This document shows, piece by piece, positions 26,827-36,992 of a stretch of 64,000 nt of DNA. A program made the translations under genes and the position numbers. Origin of the DNA: Buchnera aphidicola (Anoecia corni) (lineage in GTDB: Bacteria > Pseudomonadota > Gammaproteobacteria > Enterobacterales > Enterobacteriaceae); assembly GCF_964056675.1 (NCBI RefSeq), contig NZ_OZ060371.1, positions 310,001 through 374,000 of the forward strand, written 5' to 3'. Positions within the stretch are counted from its first letter, which is position 1. Every line of letters starts with the position of its first letter. The notes under the pieces were generated by a model that searched no databases, was not told where the DNA came from, and saw nothing but the letters and a program-made list of their open reading frames with translations.

Positions 26827-27777
26827 ATGTTATTCGCAATGATTTTTCCTGGACAAGGTTCTCTTAATGTATTTAATAGTTTTAAACATTTAAACTCAAC
26901 TAATTTAAAAATTGCAAAAGATACGTTTGAAGAAGCTTCAGAAATTATAAAGTTGAATTTATGGAATATTTTTTCAAAAAAAAAATATTTCTATATTAGA
27001 AATAAAAACTATTCTTACAAACAAATAGTAATTTTAACAACATCTGTAGCTATTTATAGAATATGGATAACTATTACAGGAATCAATCCAACAATAATGG
27101 CCGGACATAGTTTAGGAGAGTATTCAGCTTTAGTATGTTCTAATACATTGAATTTTGCAAAAGCAGTAGAAATTATACATTCAAGAGAAAAAATAATGGA
27201 TTTTGCATGTAAGAATTTTAAAGCTAGTATGTTAACAATAATAGGATTAAAATTAGAAAATATAAAAAAATTAATTGTTTTAAATTTTAATAATCCAGTA
27301 ATTTCTATAGCATGTATAAATTCTAAAAAAAATATAGTTGTTTCAGGAAAAATGAAATATATAAAAAAAATGCAATTATTATGTAAAGAACATGGAGCAA
27401 CATTTACAAAAATGCTTCCTGTTAATACTGCTGCACATTCATATCTAATGAAACCAGCAGCTAAATATTTATATAAATTAATTAAGAAAGTTAAGTTTTA
27501 TGATCCTATATGTCCGATAGTTAACAACACTTCTATAAAATGTGAAACATCTTCTATTTTTATAAAAAAGTCTTTAATTCAACAATTGTACAAACCAGTT
27601 AGATGGATAGAAATTATACAATTTATTTTTTCTAAAAAAATAAATTTTTTCTTAGAAATAGGGGCTTCTTCCATTTTAACTCAAATTAATAAAGATATAT
27701 ATGGTACTACTAACATTTCATTATATAAAATGAGTAATTTTTTAAAAGCATTTAAAATTTTAAGTAAAAAATCATGA
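26827..27777 (+). CDS. fabD: malonyl-CoA:ACP transacylase FabD
   Basis: Loads malonyl groups onto acyl carrier protein for fatty-acid synthesis. 316 residues (E. coli 309). The nucleophile motif GHSLGEYSALV has its serine at about 95. Arg120 and His204 (NTAAHSYLMKPAA) correspond to the E. coli catalytic Arg117 and His201. The N-terminal PGQGSQ motif reads PGQGSL, keeping the first, active-site glutamine. The C-terminus keeps LYKPVRWIEIIQ and FLEIGAS. Its TGA overlaps the fabG ATG by four bases. Confidence 0.95.
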   Translation: MLFAMIFPGQGSLNVFNSFKHLNSTNLKIAKDTFEEASEIIKLNLWNIFSKKKYFYIRNKNYSYKQIVILTTSVAIYRIWITITGINPTIMAGHSLGEYSALVCSNTLNFAKAVEIIHSREKIMDFACKNFKASMLTIIGLKLENIKKLIVLNFNNPVISIACINSKKNIVVSGKMKYIKKMQLLCKEHGATFTKMLPVNTAAHSYLMKPAAKYLYKLIKKVKFYDPICPIVNNTSIKCETSSIFIKKSLIQQLYKPVRWIEIIQFIFSKKINFFLEIGASSILTQINKDIYGTTNISLYKMSNFLKAFKILSKKS

Positions 27778-28499
27778 ACTTTTTAGGTAAAATAGCAATA
27801 GTTACAGGTGCTAGCAGAGGAATAGGAAAATCAACGGCAATTATGCTAGCAGAAAAAGGAGCTACAGTTATAGGAACTTCTAGTACTAAGGAAGGTGCTG
27901 ATAGTATTAAATATTATTTAAAAAAAATGTCAGGAGATGGAGTTGTATTAGAAATCACTAATATTTATTCAATAAAAAAAGCAATTAAATATGTATTAAA
28001 ACATTTTTGTTGCATTGATATTTTAATAAATAACGTTGGAATTGTAGAAGATAATTTTTTATGCAAAATGACGTTTTTTCAGTGGGAAAAAGTATTGAGG
28101 GTTAATTTAAGTTCTGCTTTTTATATTTCTAAATTAGTAGTTCCGTTAATGAAAAAAAAAAAATATGGAAGAATTGTAACAGTAAGTTCAATAGTCGGAT
28201 TTATTGGTAATATTGGACAAATTAATTATGCTTCTTCTAAATCCGGATTAATTGGTTTTAACAAATCTATGGCTTTAGAATTATCTTCTAAAAATATAAC
28301 CGTTAATATTGTCGCTCCAGGTTATATAAAAACAGATATGACCGTAGGAATTAAAAAAAAAGTATTAAACAAAATACCAATGAAAAAATTTGGAACTAAA
28401 GAAGATGTTGCTAATGCTATTATTTTTTTGTCTTCAGATTGTGCAAAGTATATTACTGGTCAAACATTACATGTAAATGGTGGACTCTTTATGAATTAA
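27774..28499 (+). CDS. fabG: 3-oxoacyl-ACP reductase FabG
   Basis: NADPH-dependent short-chain dehydrogenase reducing 3-ketoacyl-ACP. 241 residues (E. coli 244). The cofactor loop is TGASRGIG (about 11-18), and NNVGI replaces the usual NNAGI. The catalytic triad is Ser139, Tyr152 and Lys156 (INYASSKSG). The C-terminal PMKKFGTKEDVANAIIFLSSDCAKYITGQTLHVNGG is intact. It is translationally coupled to fabD through an ATGA overlap and followed by acpP after 45 bases. Confidence 0.97.
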   Translation: MNFLGKIAIVTGASRGIGKSTAIMLAEKGATVIGTSSTKEGADSIKYYLKKMSGDGVVLEITNIYSIKKAIKYVLKHFCCIDILINNVGIVEDNFLCKMTFFQWEKVLRVNLSSAFYISKLVVPLMKKKKYGRIVTVSSIVGFIGNIGQINYASSKSGLIGFNKSMALELSSKNITVNIVAPGYIKTDMTVGIKKKVLNKIPMKKFGTKEDVANAIIFLSSDCAKYITGQTLHVNGGLFMN

Positions 28500-28544
28500 A
28501 AATATAAGATATACTATTTAATATATATTTAGGATATATAATTT

Positions 28545-28793
28545 ATGAAAGATATAGAAAAAGAAATAAAAAAAATTGTTTCAGAACAACTTGATATAAA
28601 ACAAGATAAATTATCTGTAAAATCTTCTTTTTCAAAAGATTTAGGAGCAGATTCTTTAGATATAATAGAACTTATTATGTCTATAGAAGAAAAATTTGGA
28701 GTTAATATTTCAGATGAAGAAGCAGAAAAAATTACTACTTTACAACATGCTATTGAATTTGTTAAAAATTATAAATTTTCTTTAAATAATTAA
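28545..28793 (+). CDS. acpP: acyl carrier protein
   Basis: Carries growing acyl chains on a 4'-phosphopantetheine attached to Ser37 in GADSLDIIELIM. 82 residues (E. coli 78). The helices read VSEQLDIKQDKLSVKSSFSKDLGADSLD and IEEKFGVNISDEEAEKITT. It ends the fabD-fabG-acpP set. fabF and mltG, which follow in E. coli, are absent; 370 non-coding bases lead to tmk. Confidence 0.98.
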   Translation: MKDIEKEIKKIVSEQLDIKQDKLSVKSSFSKDLGADSLDIIELIMSIEEKFGVNISDEEAEKITTLQHAIEFVKNYKFSLNN

Positions 28794-29163
28794 ATTTCTA
28801 GTTTTTTATCATTAAAAGTTATTTTATTGTAAGAACAAGATAATTATAAATTTTTTTTTTATTAGGAGTGAATATTTTTATATTATATTAATTTTTAAAT
28901 ATTAAAAATATGTTATTTATTTAATATTCAATATGTTTACGTAAAATGTTAAGTATATAATTTTTAATTTAAAATCAATTTTTGTATAAATTAAAATTAT
29001 TTGTTTTTTTATAGTCTATTGTTTATATTAAAAGTATTTTTTTTTAAATATTAAAAAAAATAAAATTATAAATCTTAGCTTATTTTTATATATTTATGCT
29101 GTATTGCAAAATAAAATTTTTAATTTAATTAATATGTTTTAATTTTATAAAAAGAAAATAGAT
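28794..29163. other. spacer between acpP and tmk
   Basis: About 370 bases of AT-rich sequence with no gene. E. coli has fabF, pabC and mltG here; no trace can be read. Confidence 0.45.
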
Positions 29164-29799
29164 ATGATGAGAAATAAATTTATAGTAGTAGAAGGTATAG
29201 AAGGATCCGGAAAAACTACAGCGGTAATGCACATAAAGAACATTTTAATGGATTTTGGTATTAGAAATGTTATTTCTGTAAGAGAACCAGGTAGTACTGC
29301 ATTAGCAGAAGAAATAAGATGTTTGGTAAAAAAAAAATTTAATAATGATTTAATTACTATCAATACAGAATTGTTATTAATGTATGCAGCAAGGACTCAA
29401 TTAATTGAAAGTATTGTTAAACCACGACTAAAAAAAGGAGATTGGGTTATAGGAGATAGACATTATTTTTCTTCATATGCTTATCAAGGAACATTTTCAA
29501 AAAGCATTAAGAAAAAAATTTCTATTTTACAGTCTATGTTTTTTGGATCTTTTAAACCTAACTTAACTTTTTTTTTAAATATATCTCCATATACTAGCAT
29601 GAAAAGAATAAAAAAAAGAACATCATTGGATAGAATAGAAATGAATAATATTGATTTTTTTTCTAAAGTTAGACTAGAATATTTAAAGTTAGTAAATAAA
29701 CATAGTAACTGTATTATTATAGATGCTGAAAAAAAAAAAAATGAAGTTCATAAAGAAATAAAAACTAAATTGTATACATGGATTAAAAATTATGAATAA
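29164..29799 (+). CDS. tmk: thymidylate kinase
   Basis: Phosphorylates dTMP to dTDP for DNA synthesis. 211 residues (E. coli 213). The Walker A loop is EGIEGSGKTT (about 10-19), with REPGSTALAEEIR, MYAARTQLIE, GDRHYFSSYAYQG and LDRIE following. The start is ATGATG at 29164/29167; the second ATG would give MRNKFIVVEG, closest to E. coli MRSKYIVIEG. Its 3' end overlaps holB by 8 bases. Confidence 0.95.
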   Translation: MMRNKFIVVEGIEGSGKTTAVMHIKNILMDFGIRNVISVREPGSTALAEEIRCLVKKKFNNDLITINTELLLMYAARTQLIESIVKPRLKKGDWVIGDRHYFSSYAYQGTFSKSIKKKISILQSMFFGSFKPNLTFFLNISPYTSMKRIKKRTSLDRIEMNNIDFFSKVRLEYLKLVNKHSNCIIIDAEKKKNEVHKEIKTKLYTWIKNYE

Positions 29800-30784
29800 T
29801 GAGTATCCGTGGATAGTTAGTTTATATGAGAAAATAATTAATCAATATAGACAAGGTTATGCAAACAAATCTATTGTAATTAATTCTATGATAGGTACTG
29901 CATGCTCTGTTCTAATATGGGATATTAGTAAATGGATATTATGTGAAAAAAAAAAACATATATATAGTTGTAACCAGTGTTTTTCATGCAATTTAATGAA
30001 ATTAAAAAATCATCCAGATTTTTATCTTATAGATTTAAAGAAAGAAAAATCTGATTCTTATATAGAAAAATCTATTGAATTAGTAAAAAAAGTTATTTTT
30101 AATACATCTCATCAGAATAGTGCTAAAATTATTTTTTTTTCTAATAGTCACAATATACCTGTCTCTTTTATTAACATTTTACTAAAAATAGTAGAAGACT
30201 CCTATTCTAACACTTTTCTTTTTATAAAAAACTATTTTTCTGATATTTTACCAACGATTTTTATTGGTCGTTGTATTACGTACAATTTATTTTTTTCCAT
30301 AAATGATAAGAAAAATATACTATGGTTACAAAAAAAAACTCATTCTTCGCTAAAATTATGTACGATTATGTTAAAATTGAGTAATGGATCTCCATTAGTT
30401 GCATTTCATATGTTGAAAATTACACTCTTAAAAAAAAGAGAATCGTTTTATAAACAATTTTATTTTTGTTTAAGAAAAAAAAATTTTTTTTTATTGTTTT
30501 CCTTTTTTAAAGAAATAAACTTTAATTTAATTATTTTGTGGATTTATTCTATTTTAATAGATTCTATAAAAATAAAGTATTTAGATGAATCTTGTTTAAT
30601 TAATCTAGATCAAAAATTATTAATTTTAAAAATTTCTTTTAAATATTCAGTTAAAAAGTTAAATTTGAGTATATATTCTTGGTTCAAATGTAGATTTAAT
30701 CTAATAAATGTTATTGGAATAGATAAAAATGTGTTAATTGCAAATGAATTGCTAAAATTTGAAAAAAATTTTTTTCATATTTAA
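29792..30784 (+). CDS. holB: DNA polymerase III delta' subunit
   Basis: Clamp-loader subunit of the replicative polymerase. 330 residues (E. coli 334). The N-terminal YPWIVSLYEKIINQYRQG is close to E. coli. The zinc-binding cysteines are at 51, 60, 63 and 66, one residue from the E. coli positions. The rest is strongly diverged (for example, the usual ALLKTLEEPP reads NILLKIVEDSYS), but length and gene order support the call. Overlap with tmk implies coupled translation. Confidence 0.9.
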   Translation: MNNEYPWIVSLYEKIINQYRQGYANKSIVINSMIGTACSVLIWDISKWILCEKKKHIYSCNQCFSCNLMKLKNHPDFYLIDLKKEKSDSYIEKSIELVKKVIFNTSHQNSAKIIFFSNSHNIPVSFINILLKIVEDSYSNTFLFIKNYFSDILPTIFIGRCITYNLFFSINDKKNILWLQKKTHSSLKLCTIMLKLSNGSPLVAFHMLKITLLKKRESFYKQFYFCLRKKNFFLLFSFFKEINFNLIILWIYSILIDSIKIKYLDESCLINLDQKLLILKISFKYSVKKLNLSIYSWFKCRFNLINVIGIDKNVLIANELLKFEKNFFHI

Positions 30785-30812
30785 TATTCACTTAATTAAA
30801 GAGAGAAAATAT

Positions 30813-31591
30813 ATGTTTTTAGTAGATTCTCATTGTCATATAGATGATTTAGATTATAAAAAATTGCACTTGAACGTAAACGATGTTTTAGATAAAGCAA
30901 AAAAAAAAATGTTCATGCAATTTTAGCAGTTTCGATTTCACTAGAAAAATTTAAAAAATTTATTCTAGTAGACACATTATGTTCAAAAGTTTGGTATTCA
31001 TGTGGAATACATCCTTTGTATTGTAGCAATGATAATTCTATTTTAGAATTAGAAAAATTTGCTAATAACCGAAAAGTAATAGCAATAGGAGAAACAGGAT
31101 TAGATTATTATCATCATAGAAAAAATGTAAATCTTCAAAAAAAATTTTTTAGACAGCATATTAGAACTGCTCTTAAACTTAATAAACCATTAATAGTTCA
31201 TACGAGAAATTCTAGTTCAGATGTTTTAAAAATATTAAAGGAAGAAAAAGCACATATTTGTAAAGGAGTTATACATTCTTTTACAGAAAGCAAGTCAATA
31301 GCTAAAAAGTTTTTAGATATGAATTTTTTTATTTCTTTTTCTGGAATTACAACATTTAAAAATGCACAACATTTGCTAGAAGTTGTGAAGTTTATTCCAA
31401 TAGAAAGAATGTTGATAGAAACAGACTCTCCTTATCTGACTCCTGTTCCATATCGTGGAAGAGAAAATCAACCTGCTTATTTATATAATATAGCAAATTA
31501 TTTATCTAAAATAAAAAATATGAATTTAAATATTTTTTCAGCAATTACTACAAAAAATTTTTACAGATTATTTTTTAAACATAACAAGTAA
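30813..31591 (+). CDS. ycfH: TatD-family metal-dependent hydrolase (YcfH), frame broken at a poly(A) tract
   Basis: Family of metal-dependent nucleases/hydrolases; the YcfH substrate is not firmly established. The ATG at 30813, after AAAGAGAG, opens MFLVDSHCHIDDLDY, with the metal-binding HxH at residues 7 and 9. After 29 codons an A11 tract (30899-30909) puts the rest out of frame and a TAG follows shortly. In the other frame the protein resumes with VHAILAVSISLEKF, YSCGIHPL, AIGETGLDYYH, KPLIVHTRNS, HSFTES, SFSGITTFKNA and ETDSPYLTPVPYRGRENQP. One added A, or a -1 shift, gives 259 residues (E. coli 265). Slippage rescue is likely; true inactivation remains possible. Confidence 0.87.
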
Positions 31592-31715
31592 TGTTTTAAA
31601 AAAGTATGATTTTTGCAATTTTATTGAATTAATTTTAAATATTAAAAATTATTTAATTATTAATTTTATATGTTAATTGTTTTTTGATCTACAGTGATAG
31701 AGGATAATACAGTTT

Positions 31716-33179
31716 ATGTTACAAAATGCATTTTCAAGTTTTCAAAAAATTGGAAAATCTTTAATGTTGCCAGTTTCTGTTCTTCCAATTGCAGGTCTTT
31801 TTTTAGGCATAGGATCTGCAAATTTTTCTTGCATTCCAGAAATTGTTTCTAAAGTTATGATTGAAGCAGGAAGTTCTGTTTTTTCTAATATGTCAGTTAT
31901 TTTTTCTATAGGAGTAGCGTTAGGTTTTACTAAAAACGATGGAGTAGCTGCATTATCAGCCGTTGTTTCTTATGGAATTATGAAAAAAACAATGTTTGTT
32001 TTTACTCCATTTTTTTTGAATCAGTCATTAAATAATGCATCTTTAAATTATTTTTCTGATACAGGAATATTAGGTGGTATTCTTGTTGGAGCAATGACTG
32101 CATATTTATTCAATATTTTTTCTAAAATTCAGCTTCCAGAATATTTAGGATTTTTTTCTGGAAAAAGATTTATTCCAATGATTACAGGTATTTTTTCTGT
32201 TTTTTTAGGAATATTACTTTCTACAATTTGGCCTGCAGTAGGACAGATAATTCAAAATTTTTCTTTATGGGCGGCTTATCAAAGTCCAGAAATAGCATTT
32301 GGAATTTATGGTTTGGTAGAGAGAATGCTTGTTCCTTTTGGATTACATCATATATGGAACGTTCCTTTTCAAATGCAAATTGGAGAATATGTAAATTCTT
32401 CTGGTAAAGTTTTTCATGGCGATATAGCTAGATATATGGCTGGAGATACTACAGCTGGAAGATTGTCTGGTGGTTTTTTATTTAAAATGTATGGATTACC
32501 GGGCGCTGCTATGGCTATTTGGCAGTCGGCTAAAATTAAGTATAGAAAAAAAGTAGCAGGAATTATGATTTCAGCTGCTTTAACTGCTTTTGTAACTGGA
32601 ATTACAGAACCAATTGAATTTTCTTTTATATTAGTAGCTCCTATATTATATATAATACATTCTATTCTTTCTGGATTAGCTTTTACTATTTGCGTGTTAT
32701 TGGATATGAGAGCTGGAACTAGTTTTTCACATGGAATTTTAGATTTTTTAATACTGAGTGGAAACAGTCATAATTTATGGTTATTTCCAATTATTGGGAT
32801 ATTATATACTATAGTTTATTATATTATTTTTTATTTTTTTATAATAATTTTTGATTTAAAAACTCCTGGAAGAGAACATTTTTCAGAAGCATTAAAATCT
32901 GAAAATATAGAAAAAATAGTTTCTAAAATAGTAGATTCTTTTGGAGGAGTTGAAAATATTATCAGTATAGATGCTTGTATAACACGTTTAAGAGTATCAG
33001 TAAAAGATAGTACTAAAGTGAATCAAATACAGTTAAAAAAAATTGGTGCTTTAGGAGTAATAATTTCAGGATCAGGCATACAAGCTGTTTTTGGAACAAA
33101 ATCAGATAATATTAAAACAGCTATTGATGAATATATAAAAAATTATAAAATTAAAAAAAATAAATATTTATCTATATAG
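31716..33179 (+). CDS. ptsG: glucose-specific PTS permease, EIICB
   Basis: Membrane transporter that imports and phosphorylates glucose using phosphate from HPr and EIIA-Glc. 487 residues (E. coli 477). The EIIC domain (about 1-390) begins FQKIGKSLMLPVSVLPIAGLFLGIGSANF and contains PFGLHHIWNVPFQMQIGEY and the signature ITEPIEFSFILVAP. The linker reads LKTPGRE. The EIIB domain carries the phospho-cysteine at 421 (IDACITRLRVSV), the E. coli position. It sits between tatD and hinT, as in E. coli. Confidence 0.98.
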   Translation: MLQNAFSSFQKIGKSLMLPVSVLPIAGLFLGIGSANFSCIPEIVSKVMIEAGSSVFSNMSVIFSIGVALGFTKNDGVAALSAVVSYGIMKKTMFVFTPFFLNQSLNNASLNYFSDTGILGGILVGAMTAYLFNIFSKIQLPEYLGFFSGKRFIPMITGIFSVFLGILLSTIWPAVGQIIQNFSLWAAYQSPEIAFGIYGLVERMLVPFGLHHIWNVPFQMQIGEYVNSSGKVFHGDIARYMAGDTTAGRLSGGFLFKMYGLPGAAMAIWQSAKIKYRKKVAGIMISAALTAFVTGITEPIEFSFILVAPILYIIHSILSGLAFTICVLLDMRAGTSFSHGILDFLILSGNSHNLWLFPIIGILYTIVYYIIFYFFIIIFDLKTPGREHFSEALKSENIEKIVSKIVDSFGGVENIISIDACITRLRVSVKDSTKVNQIQLKKIGALGVIISGSGIQAVFGTKSDNIKTAIDEYIKNYKIKKNKYLSI

Positions 33180-33267
33180 TAATGCATATAATTATAATTA
33201 GCGAATAATTAACTTTATATGATTAATGTCAACTATAATAGAACTATTTGTTTTATATGAGGATCAT

Positions 33268-33630
33268 ATGGATAAAAGTGATAAAAAAAAATCTATTATT
33301 TTTAAAAATATAGTATTACGTAAATCTTTTGCGATTATTGTACATCAAGATGAATTAGTAACAGCATTTGAAGACAAACATAAGTTGGCTCCGATACATA
33401 TTTTAATTATTCCTAACAATTATATAGAATCGATGAATTATGTTACGTTTGAAAATAAGTTATTACTTGGACATATGTTTTATACAGCTACAAAATTAGC
33501 TAAAAAGTTTAACATATCTGAAAATGGATATAGATTAATTGTTAATTGTAATGAAAATGGAGGTCAAGAAATTCCTTATTTACATATTCATTTATTAGGA
33601 GGTAAAAAGTTAAGCAAACATTTTTGTTAA
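33268..33630 (+). CDS. hinT: HIT-family purine nucleoside phosphoramidase HinT
   Basis: Hydrolyses adenosine phosphoramidates. 120 residues (E. coli 119). Matching blocks are IIFKNIVLRKSFAIIVHQDELVTAFED, APIHILIIPN and GYRLIVNCNENGGQEI. The HIT triad reads Y-L-H-I-H-L-L-G-G: the first histidine is replaced by tyrosine, while the second (catalytic) and third remain. ATG 33268 is chosen over an in-frame ATG at 33226 because GAGGA (33259-33263) precedes it and the family begins there. Confidence 0.93.
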   Translation: MDKSDKKKSIIFKNIVLRKSFAIIVHQDELVTAFEDKHKLAPIHILIIPNNYIESMNYVTFENKLLLGHMFYTATKLAKKFNISENGYRLIVNCNENGGQEIPYLHIHLLGGKKLSKHFC

Positions 33631-33786
33631 AATAATAGTACAAAATTAATTATATAGATTATATACGTATGTAAATGTTTATGTTTAGTTTAAGAAATTT
33701 AATTTTAAATAATTATTCTTTATAGTATGTAACAATAGTTAATAATTTTAAATTGTATAACAATGAATTCATTTATCAACATAAAA

Positions 33787-33810
33787 TATATATATAATAT
33801 TATATATATA
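33787..33810. repeat. 24-bp AT-only palindrome between hinT and asnS
   Basis: Perfect palindrome made almost wholly of alternating AT, between two converging genes. It may act as a weak bidirectional terminator or may be simple-sequence drift. Confidence 0.3.
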
Positions 33811-33861
33811 ATTAATTAAGTATTAACATTTAGAGTTATATATATATAGAGTAATTTTCTA

Positions 33862-35259
33862 TTAAAAACTAGAGTTTTTCACCGTTCTTGGAAATGGAAT
33901 TAAATCTTTTACGTTAGACATACCAGTAATATACGACATTAATCTTTCAAATCCTAATCCAAATCCAGAATGGGGAACTGTTCCATAATTTCTCAGATCT
34001 CTGTACCATTGATAGTCTTCTTTATTTAAACCACATTCATTGATACGTTGGTCTAGAATTTTAATTCTTTCTTCTCTTTGCGAACCTCCTATAATTTCGC
34101 CTATTTCAGGAAATAGTATATCCATAGCAGCTACTGTTTTTTTATCTTTATTTATTCTCATATAAAAAGGTTTTAATAATTTCGGATAATTTAGTATTAC
34201 TACTGGATTATTAAAACAATTTTCTACTAAGTATTTTTCATGAAGAGAAGATAGATCTATTCCAAAACAAATGTTATCAGTTTTAAACTGATTAGAACTT
34301 TTTAATATTTCAATCGCATCTATGTAATTAATTTGAAAAAAATTATTTTCTATACAATATGTTAATTTTTTAAACAACTTTTTTTTTAAAAATTTTTCTA
34401 AAAAATAAATATCGTCAGCATTATTTTCTAAAACTTTTTTAATAACATATTTTACTGTATTTTCAGATAATTTTATAATATCGTTCAAATTTGAAAAAGA
34501 TTGTTCAACTTCTAGCATCCAAAATTCTGATAAATGACGACTAGTATTAGAGTTTTCTGCTCTGAAAGTAGGTCCAAAATTGTAAACCTTGGACATAGCA
34601 CAAGCATACGATTCTAAAGTGAGTTGTCCTGACACAGTTAAAAAAGATTCTTTTCCAAAAAAGTCTTCTTTGTAGTTTACATTTTTAGATATATCTTTAG
34701 GAATTTTGTTAAAATCTAGTGTAGACACACGAAACATGGATCCGCTACCTTCTGTGTCTATACTTGTAATAATAGGAGTTGGAATCCAATAATATTCATT
34801 TTTAAAAAAAAAATTATGCAATTCAAATGAAAGAGTGTTTCTAATTCTACAAATTGATCCAATGACATTAGTTCTAGCTCTTAAATGAGATACTTCTCTT
34901 AAATATTGAGTGGTATGATTTTTAGAAGAAATAGGATATTTTTTGGGATTATTTACCCATCCTAAAACAGTAATGGTTTGTGCTTTAATTTCATATTTTT
35001 GTGATTTTCCTTTTGATAACACTAATGTACCAATTATTGATACAGAACAACCAGCAGTTAAACATAATATTTCTGTATGATAGTTTTTTGCAGAAGAATG
35101 AGCTACTATTTGAATAGTATGTAAACAAGATCCATCGTATACATTAAGAAATGAAATTCCTATTTTTGAACTCCTTCGAGTTCGAATCCATCCTTGTATT
35201 TTTATTTTTTCATTAATTTTTATTTTTTCCATTAATATAAGTTTAATCGGGGTTACCAT
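33862..35259 (-). CDS. asnS: asparaginyl-tRNA synthetase
   Basis: Class IIb synthetase charging tRNA-Asn. 465 residues (E. coli 466). The OB domain (about 15-105) has IQGWIRTRRSSK-GISFLNVYDGSC. The catalytic domain shows YLREVSHLRARTN, SDTEGSG-type ITSIDTEGSGSMFRV, motif 2 FGPTFRAENSNTSRHLSEFWMLEVE, EIGEIIGGSQREER and motif 3 GFGLGFERLMSYITG. It ends FPRTVKNSSF like E. coli. Start ATG 35259 gives the family N-terminal extension; an internal ATG at 35232 is possible. A GGATG lies about 13 bases upstream. Confidence 0.97.
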   Translation of the reverse strand: MVTPIKLILMEKIKINEKIKIQGWIRTRRSSKIGISFLNVYDGSCLHTIQIVAHSSAKNYHTEILCLTAGCSVSIIGTLVLSKGKSQKYEIKAQTITVLGWVNNPKKYPISSKNHTTQYLREVSHLRARTNVIGSICRIRNTLSFELHNFFFKNEYYWIPTPIITSIDTEGSGSMFRVSTLDFNKIPKDISKNVNYKEDFFGKESFLTVSGQLTLESYACAMSKVYNFGPTFRAENSNTSRHLSEFWMLEVEQSFSNLNDIIKLSENTVKYVIKKVLENNADDIYFLEKFLKKKLFKKLTYCIENNFFQINYIDAIEILKSSNQFKTDNICFGIDLSSLHEKYLVENCFNNPVVILNYPKLLKPFYMRINKDKKTVAAMDILFPEIGEIIGGSQREERIKILDQRINECGLNKEDYQWYRDLRNYGTVPHSGFGLGFERLMSYITGMSNVKDLIPFPRTVKNSSF

Positions 35260-35910
<651 letters not shown>

Positions 35911-36867
35911 TTACTTAGTAACTTTATTATTATTGTTGTTCATACAGATTAGAGAGCAATGTGATTTTAACTGATCAACGCATGAATCGCATTGGATAAT
36001 TAATTTATGGCAAAAATTATTAATGCAGTTTCTATATTTATCACTAGATTTTTTACAATTGTAACAGTAAGATAAAACTTTTTGAGTAATTTTTTCTATC
36101 ATACGTTCATCGAACACAAAGTTAGATCCTAAAAAACTAATCTTACAATTTTTTTTATTTGAATCATTTACATATCTTATAATTCCTCCTAAAATATGAT
36201 AAATTTTTTTAAATCCATTCAACAACATCCAAGATGTTGCTTTTTCGCAACGAATTCCTCCAGTGCAATACATAACTATATTTTTTTTTTTAAATTTATT
36301 TAAAAAAGAAACAGAATTACTTATTTGTTGTTTAAATGTTTTTCCTGGAATTCGTATAGATCCTTTAAAATGACCTACATTAAATTCATAGTCGTTTCTA
36401 ACATCTACAAAAATGGTATTAGGATCATTTATATGTTTATTTACCTGCATATAATTTAAATATGTTCCTTTTTTTTCATTATTAAAATTAGGAATATCAA
36501 TTCCATCTGACACTAATTTTTTACGTACTTTAACTTTTAGCATCCAAAAAGATAAGTTTTTATTATCTATAGCTATATTTAGATACACATTTTTCAACTT
36601 TTTATGTAAATTATAGATAAAGTGTTTTACTTTAGTAAATTTACGGTAAGGAATACTTATTTGTGCATTTATTCCTTCTATAGATACATATATTCTTCCA
36701 AAAACATTGCATTTGAAAAAGTATAAATATAATTTATTTCTAACTTGAAGTGGATTTTCTACGTAAAAATATTTATAAAACGAAATAGTAATTCTACAAT
36801 GATGAAGATAAACTTCTTTCTTTTTTAAATCTTTTCTGCAAAAAATATTATTTAGCTTAAAATTCAT
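35911..36867 (-). CDS. trhO: tRNA uridine(34) hydroxylase TrhO (YceA, rhodanese domain)
   Basis: Uses oxygen to make 5-hydroxyuridine at the tRNA wobble position. 318 residues (E. coli about 350), shortened at both ends. An N-terminal acylphosphatase-like domain (about 20-115; GRIYVSIEGINAQISI) is followed by the rhodanese domain with TIFVDVRNDYEFNVGHFKGS and the active loop CTGGIRCEKA (Cys201), then KIYHILGGI-RY. The C-terminal tail is cysteine-rich (YCYNCKK, CINNFC, QCDSC), as in the family. It runs with valS upstream on the same strand. Confidence 0.93.
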   Translation of the reverse strand: MNFKLNNIFCRKDLKKKEVYLHHCRITISFYKYFYVENPLQVRNKLYLYFFKCNVFGRIYVSIEGINAQISIPYRKFTKVKHFIYNLHKKLKNVYLNIAIDNKNLSFWMLKVKVRKKLVSDGIDIPNFNNEKKGTYLNYMQVNKHINDPNTIFVDVRNDYEFNVGHFKGSIRIPGKTFKQQISNSVSFLNKFKKKNIVMYCTGGIRCEKATSWMLLNGFKKIYHILGGIIRYVNDSNKKNCKISFLGSNFVFDERMIEKITQKVLSYCYNCKKSSDKYRNCINNFCHKLIIQCDSCVDQLKSHCSLICMNNNNNKVTK

Positions 36868-36992
36868 TATTTACCTTATAACTTTAAACATAAGTTTTTG
36901 TATCTAAAATATTTTTATATGTACAAACATAGTAATTTGTACTAACTGATAATTACTTTTTAAAAACAAAATAAATTAGTAATTTATTATAT

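Noticed and set aside
31016..31591. Independent 191-residue gene
   Set aside because: It is the downstream part of the poly(A)-split tatD-family gene; the region before it in the same frame continues the family sequence back to the A11 tract.
33787..33810. AT palindrome between hinT and asnS as a replication or recombination site
   Set aside because: It is essentially alternating TA simple sequence; no flanking box or motif supports a site.
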